Source: Bacteroidia bacterium (GTDB lineage: Bacteria > Bacteroidota > Bacteroidia > Bacteroidales > P3). From it: a stretch of DNA of 7,170 bases. Each line of letters begins with the position of its first letter. Within the stretch, counting starts at the first letter, position 1. Position numbers and translations under genes: made by a program. Location of the stretch: contig BNXT01000069.1 in assembly GCA_025999775.1 (NCBI GenBank), positions 1 through 7,170 on the forward strand. The letters run 5' to 3'. This document shows positions 1 through 5,300 of the stretch, one piece after another. The notes under the pieces were generated by a model, which had not been told where the DNA came from, did not search any database, and saw only the letters and a program-made list of their open reading frames with translations.

Positions 1-3
1 GCT

Positions 4-11
4 TATATTTG
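4..11 (+). promoter_or_regulatory. Candidate Bacteroidota -7 promoter element for pcm
   Basis: TATATTTG matches the Bacteroidota -7 consensus TAnnTTTG at all fixed positions. It lies about 60 bp before the pcm start codon, which would give a leader of roughly 50 nt. The matching -33 TTG element would fall to the left of the window and cannot be checked. The region is AT-rich, so a chance match is possible. No clear Shine-Dalgarno sequence precedes the pcm ATG (only TTAGG touching the start codon), which is common in this phylum. Confidence 0.4.
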
Positions 12-70
12 CAGTCAGAAATTATTAAAATTAACTCATATATAGTAGTTGTTTACTTTACGAAATTAGG

Positions 71-721
71 ATGGAAGCACGTACAGACACATATCGCACC
101 AAGGGTTTACGTAACGGTCTTGTCAAGGAATTGGCGGCAAAGGGTATTTGTAGTGAAGGCGTGTTGGCGGCAATAGCGAAGATTCCACGACATCTGTTCA
201 TTGACTCGGCATTCTTAGAGCATGCTTATCAAGATAAAGCGTTTCCTATTGGTGAAGGACAAACTATCTCGCACCCTTATACGGTTGCTTTTCAATCGGA
301 ATTGTTGGATGTGAAACCTGCCGATAAGGTGTTGGAGATAGGGACAGGGTCGGGTTATCAGACTTGTGTATTGCTCGAATTAGGAGCGAAAGTCTTTACC
401 ATAGAACGTCAACGTAAATTGTATGCAAAAACGAGTGAGTTGTTGAAAAATCTTGGTTATTACCCGCAATGCTTTTTGGGGGATGGCTACAAGGGACTGC
501 CTAATTTTGCGCCGTTTGATAAAATCCTTATCACTTGTGGAGCGCCGTTTGTACCGCAAGAATTGAAAAAACAACTAAAAATAGGTGGCGTGATGATTAT
601 TCCTGTTGGAGAGGAATCATTGACGATGCTTAAAGTCTCGAAAATTAGCGACGATCAGTTTGAGACGAAGGATTATGGCGAATGTCACTTCGTCCCAATG
701 CTGAAAGATCGTAATTTTTAG
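71..721 (+). CDS. pcm: Protein-L-isoaspartate O-methyltransferase
   Basis: This 216-residue cytoplasmic enzyme transfers a methyl group from S-adenosylmethionine to the carboxyl of L-isoaspartyl residues in damaged proteins, starting their repair to normal aspartate. The length is typical of bacterial Pcm. The N-terminus has the family pattern YRTKGLR...LVKELAAKGI (residues 8-26), then IPRHLFID (38-45) and the signature GQTISHPY (63-70), which forms part of the active-site loop. The SAM-binding glycine motif VLEIGTGSGYQ is at 87-97, the acidic ribose-binding strand VFTIER at 108-113, and LGDGYKGLP with APFDKI at 136-152. ITCGAPFVPQEL (154-165) and the C-terminal FVPML (207-211) also fit. The ATG at 71 gives the family's usual N-terminus. 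The gene stands alone on the plus strand, converging on a surface-protein operon with which it has no evident functional link. Stop codon is TAG. Confidence 0.96.
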   Translation: MEARTDTYRTKGLRNGLVKELAAKGICSEGVLAAIAKIPRHLFIDSAFLEHAYQDKAFPIGEGQTISHPYTVAFQSELLDVKPADKVLEIGTGSGYQTCVLLELGAKVFTIERQRKLYAKTSELLKNLGYYPQCFLGDGYKGLPNFAPFDKILITCGAPFVPQELKKQLKIGGVMIIPVGEESLTMLKVSKISDDQFETKDYGECHFVPMLKDRNF

Positions 722-746
722 TAACCAACGATGATACAAGACTTTT
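722..746. other. Convergent intergenic gap without a visible terminator
   Basis: Only 25 bp separate the TAG of pcm from the TAG of the minus-strand barrel gene. No GC-rich hairpin followed by a T-run is visible on either strand. The best inverted pair (ATCGT at 708-712, ACGAT at 728-732) has a 5-bp stem and a 15-nt loop, which is weak. Transcripts from the two sides may overlap or end by another route. Confidence 0.5.
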
Positions 747-2339
747 CTATAGTGTGTAATTGTATCCAATAGTTACCAACGAAGAGATGCCATTATTGCG
801 TATCAATGCCAGGTTTGTTTGAAATATGTGCTTGGTTTTGATGTCGTATGAACAAGACCCCTTGAGACTCCAAACGTTTTTGGTGAGGTGTTTGTCTGCA
901 AAATAGCAATTATTCAGTAAGGTTACACGCCAACGTCCTTTTTTTTCGGCAAAATTATCGCCATAATATACGTTGCACCCGAAACTATGACTTTGTTCTA
1001 TGATAGTTGTCAAGATGTTGACGCCAAATTGTTTTCCGCTTTTTTCGCTACACACATAGCCTAACGAATGGTTCATGTAGAGCGCTTGCGCATCGGTTTG
1101 TTGCATACCGGCAAAAAAAGAAAGACTGTGGCGATAGTTCCCTTTCTGGAGAAAATTGTAAGTGGCGTTTACATTGGCATTTTGAGAGATTTGTACACAA
1201 CTCAAGGAATCAATGAAATCAGACAGGGAGGTTGTTTCCGACAATTGCACTACATTACGGATATAGGCATACGTTTGAAAGTTGGAGTAATTGCCGGACA
1301 GGTTGATTTTGCTATTGATCTGATAGTGTGCTTGAAGGCTATAGACTAATCGTTGGCTGTGATGCGCACTTTCTTTAGCAAGTCCCTCTTGTTGTATTCC
1401 AAAACGTCCGCTGATACTCATTTTTTTGAACTGATGACCGGCATTGACGGTGAGATTACGAAAATCATTAACCATGTAGTACGATCCTAAGGTTTTATAG
1501 TACGGATCAACGTATTCATAGCCTAATTGAAGAAGGCGATGTCCGACTTCTATTTTATACGCATGGGCAACACTGGTAGATAGGCGATTGGTAACCAAAA
1601 ATTGAGCGGGATTGTACAATTTAACAGGTGATTCTTGTTTGCTCGATAGTGTGTTTTCGGTGTAAGCCGAATTACCCCATTCGCCTTTGATGTAAATATT
1701 TTTGAAAAAATTAGTTTGTCCGGATACGCTGAGAGACATGTTTTCTTTAGGATGAATATCGCCTTCATCAAGAAGCGTGTAGTTATCAAACGCTCGAAAA
1801 GCAGAGATCGTGAGGTTGTTAGACTTAGTTTTTTTGCCAATCAGTAAGCCGTAACCGATACGATTGGTACTGTTATCTCGTGCAGGGTCATCGGTTTCCG
1901 GATTTTGGATACGACCGTATAGAACAGCGCCATTCCACCCGCTTTTTTGGGGATTGGCTTCGATGGCAACGCCATCAAAGCGAACACCCGCCAACGTATA
2001 GGGTGAAAAATTAAGGAATGAAGCTCCAAGACGTAAGCGAAAACCTTTGTATTCAGGTTCAAACTGCCAATGATTAAACGGATGGGTGTAGGACGTTTGC
2101 ATATTGGATACGCCAAAACTGAACGGGAATTGCATACCCCAAATACCCAAACTGTAATTGGCGGTCAGCACCCAATTCCAAGGAGCGGCGCTATATTGGG
2201 AACCAAACCCCAAGGAATTGTGTAAAGCGATGTTGCCATGATGTGTGAGACGAGGCTTTTTGAAAAACTGCCCAACATCTTGCGACGTGGCATTAAATAA
2301 GCTGATCAATAAAATTAGACAGAGATTATATTTTTTCAT
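747..2339 (-). CDS. Putative outer-membrane beta-barrel protein, partner candidate of the adjacent SprB-like protein
   Basis: The 530-residue product has an N-terminal signal peptide: lysines at 2-3, a hydrophobic core (about 6-15) and a likely cleavage site A17-T18-S19 before Q20. The rest has no long hydrophobic helix. It is built of short alternating polar/aromatic stretches separated by Gly/Asn-rich turns (for example LRLGASF, IYIKGEWG, VTIGYNYTL), as expected for an outer-membrane beta-barrel. The segment around 86-145 (PFNHWQFEPEYKG, SPYTLAGVRFDGVAIE, AVLYGR) resembles, from memory, conserved Bacteroidota proteins of unknown function predicted to be outer-membrane proteins; no search was possible. 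It lacks the features of PorP/SprF, the usual SprB-linked membrane protein of about 300-350 residues. Five cysteines (381, 430, 455, 478, 496) cluster near the C-terminus. The ATG lies 17 bp after the TAA of the large repeat gene, so the two are probably co-transcribed. A role in anchoring, displaying or exporting that protein is inferred only from position. Confidence 0.7.
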   Translation of the reverse strand: MKKYNLCLILLISLFNATSQDVGQFFKKPRLTHHGNIALHNSLGFGSQYSAAPWNWVLTANYSLGIWGMQFPFSFGVSNMQTSYTHPFNHWQFEPEYKGFRLRLGASFLNFSPYTLAGVRFDGVAIEANPQKSGWNGAVLYGRIQNPETDDPARDNSTNRIGYGLLIGKKTKSNNLTISAFRAFDNYTLLDEGDIHPKENMSLSVSGQTNFFKNIYIKGEWGNSAYTENTLSSKQESPVKLYNPAQFLVTNRLSTSVAHAYKIEVGHRLLQLGYEYVDPYYKTLGSYYMVNDFRNLTVNAGHQFKKMSISGRFGIQQEGLAKESAHHSQRLVYSLQAHYQINSKINLSGNYSNFQTYAYIRNVVQLSETTSLSDFIDSLSCVQISQNANVNATYNFLQKGNYRHSLSFFAGMQQTDAQALYMNHSLGYVCSEKSGKQFGVNILTTIIEQSHSFGCNVYYGDNFAEKKGRWRVTLLNNCYFADKHLTKNVWSLKGSCSYDIKTKHIFQTNLALIRNNGISSLVTIGYNYTL

Positions 2340-2356
2340 GATTATTGAATTAAAGG
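2340..2356 (-). other. 17-bp intergenic spacer within the two-gene unit
   Basis: The spacer between the TAA of the repeat gene and the ATG of the barrel gene reads, on the minus strand, CCTTTAATTCAATAATC. It has no Shine-Dalgarno-like purine run, no promoter-like element and no hairpin. The short gap supports co-transcription and a weakly SD-dependent start. Confidence 0.6.
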
Positions 2357-5300
2357 TTATTGAATGATGATTACAAGGCTGTGGTCTTCTTTATTGGAGA
2401 AGACTCGGAATAGGTAGCTACCCGGTTGAATACGGCTTACATCCACTGTTTCGGACATAAGATGGCGAGCCGTAGCGGGATGTTGTCCGTGTCGGACAAT
2501 CTTACCGTCATGTAGCTGTAGAAGTTGCCAAAAAATGGTCATGTTTTGCGTCGGCATACATTGCCAGTTCAGATGTGTAGATGCAGGATTGGGCGATACG
2601 ATGAGCTGTTCTATCTCGTTATTGTATTCGGCTTGTGTTGATAGAGCGCCATCCAACAAATCCACCACTTGAATACTACGTAGAATACTGCTTCGACAAC
2701 CGTTTACAAAGGTCGTCAGTCCGATGTCGTAGCGACCGGTATCGGTGAACCAAAGATGCAGGTATTCGGGGTCTTGATACAGGATTTGCGCATCATCGGT
2801 CATGCTCCATATCACGCTGTCCATCCTGTATTTGCTGATATTCGCCACGATATACGTTGTGCCGGTATAGGCTTCCGTACTTGTCCAAAACACAGCTTCA
2901 ATCGTATCCGGTCGGCGAATGATTAGCACGCTGTCGCTACCAAAACAACCGGAAACCGTATATCCGACGACCGTATGGAGACCATTATCGACTAATTGTA
3001 CGGTTTGACCCATTGATAGGTTGCCATTAGGCGCAAACCAAAGATATTGCAGAGAATCAACGGAAGCGCTGACTGTAGCTTGTTGACCGCTGCAGAGGAT
3101 ATGTTCACGTTGAAGTTCAAATTTGATAGCATCAGGGTGATCTACAAAAATACGTGCTGATTTGGTACAGTTTTTACTATCTGTAACATTGAGGCTATGT
3201 GTTCCACGTCCGATATTGTACAGGGTTGCATTGTGTGTGGTGTCGTCCGACCAAAAGTAGGTGTAGTCAGGTGTTCCACCGCTGACTTGTGCGGTAATAA
3301 TTCCATTTGTGTAGTCATAGCAGGACGGTGGTTGAGCGGTTAGACTGACAAGCAAAGGGTCTGGCGCCGAAAGTACAACGGATTGTTGGTATTCGCAGGC
3401 ATGGTAGTCTTTGATAACTACAGAATAGATACCTTTGGTTATATGATGGATAGTGTTATCACGGTAGCCGTTGCTCCAAAGGTAGCTGTACGGTTGAATA
3501 CCGCCGGTAGTAGAGGTTGCTATCAGTCCGTCAGAAGCCTCGTCGCACGAAGGTTGCGTACTTTCAACATGAAGTTGTAAGGGATTAGGCTGGCTTACGG
3601 TGATGGTATCAAAGATTAGCGTTCCCATAGCGTCTTCAATGCGACAATGGTAGGTTGCGGCAGTCAAGTGTTGAACAAGGGCAGAAGTGTCTCCGGTACT
3701 CCACAAGTAACGATAGGGACTTTTTCCGCCACAGAGGTTAACTTGCAAAACTGCTGTGGAATCGCCGTAACAGAGGATGGGGTTGCTCTGCGAGAGGTGA
3801 GCAACCATCGTAGATTGCAATATCAGGGTGTCATAGATTTGGCAATGGTTGTTATCCTCAACGATAACGGTGTAGATACCGTCACTGACATCGGTGATAA
3901 AGGAAGTTTGATCGGTAGTATTCCATACATAATGGTAGGGCGCCGTACCACCTTTAATGTGCAACGTAGCAGAGCCATTGTTTGGAGATGGGCATTGTGG
4001 ATGCTTGATTACATGCTGTATTGAGAGCGGTTCAGGCTCATGTACGTGTATGATGTAATGAGCGCTTATGTCAAGGGAATCCGTAACCACCAAAGTATAT
4101 TCCTCTGTTGCTTTGAGGTTGGCTATCAGAGCTGTAGTGTCGCCGGTATTCCAAAGGTACCGATAGGGTGGTGTGCCGCCGCTGACGGTAGTTTCTAAAC
4201 GTGCAGTGGAATCTCCGTAGCATTGAATAAACGCTGTTTGATGAACAGTCATCAACAGAGAGGGCGTCGATTTTACAAAGTAAGAACCATATTCCGTGTT
4301 GCCCTTGCTGTCGGTTATCTCAACAGCGTAGTTACCGGATGTAAGACCGGTTAGATGTTGTGCGGTATCACCATGTAACCAACGGCAATGATAAGGTTCA
4401 AACCCGCCTGTGATGTGCAATGTGATAGATCCGTCCGGAGGCGATAGTATAGATTGCCCTTGCACACTCCCACTGTAGGATACAGGTTTTACGGTTGCGT
4501 TCACTACAAATTTATCAGGTTTGTTCAAAATAGCATAATCGGTTAGTGTACATCCCTTGGAATCAGTAACTGTAAGCGTATAAATACCGGATGTTAGATT
4601 GGTTATCGTAGTTCCGTGATAGACGTTGGTATCCATTGTCCATACGGCATTATAGGGTGGATGTCCGCCACTAATTGTGGCACGAATAGCGCCATTGCAA
4701 CTGTCGGAATGGATTAGAGAATCTATTTTAAAGACGACATTTAAGGGTTGAGGCTGAGTGATCAGTAGCTCGTCGAAAGAGATAACGCCTAAACTATCGG
4801 TTACAAGCGCATTGTATATACCGTAGGATAAACCGTTGAGAAGAGCGCTATCGTTTCCTGTGTTCCAGTGAATACGATAGGGTGGTGTACCACCGGAAAT
4901 ATTCATATATAAAGCGCCATTAGTACCATTATGGCAGTAGATAGAATCGAGGATGTCAATTTTTGCGACTAAAGGTGCGGGGTGGTTAATCACAAACTCT
5001 GCCACAGCAGTATAGCCATTGCGGTCGGTAACGATCAGTTGATAATAGCCTGCGGCTAAGTCTGTCAGTACAGGTGTTTCTTTGGGATAACTTTGTAAAT
5101 TATCTTGTGAGGACGCTTTATAGAACCATTGATAATGGTACGGTATCACGCCGCCGCGTACCAAAACCTCAATACGTCCGTTATCTTGTGAAATTGGCAC
5201 GATACCCCGCATGGCTCCCTGATACATACAATCATTGGAAATACCTGTAACGACTAAACTATCCGGGCATTGCAGGGCGACGCTATCACGAATGATACAG

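Noticed and set aside
7..19. Lipoprotein signal for the barrel protein based on its early cysteine (residue 7, at 2319-2321; listed coordinates are residue numbers)
   Set aside because: The cysteine lies at the beginning of the hydrophobic core without a lipobox, and a normal signal peptidase I site follows at residues 17-19.
708..786. Weak inverted pair ATCGT/ACGAT and the repeated TACCAACGA/AACCAACGA words near the convergent gene ends
   Set aside because: The stem is too short and the loop too long for a terminator, and the words fall in coding sequence or next to it without further pattern.
1068..2116. Alternative open frames on both strands inside the barrel gene
   Set aside because: They overlap a 530-codon frame with a signal peptide and beta-strand pattern, and their own products lack recognisable features.
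747..2339. Assignment of the barrel to PorP/SprF
   Set aside because: The protein is much longer than that family and I see no sign of the N-terminal pattern expected there; gene order alone was not enough.
3383..4024. Plus-strand open frames inside the repeat gene (3383-3580 and 3647-4024)
   Set aside because: They lie opposite a clearly coding minus-strand frame, their products look like no protein family, and they have no start-site context.
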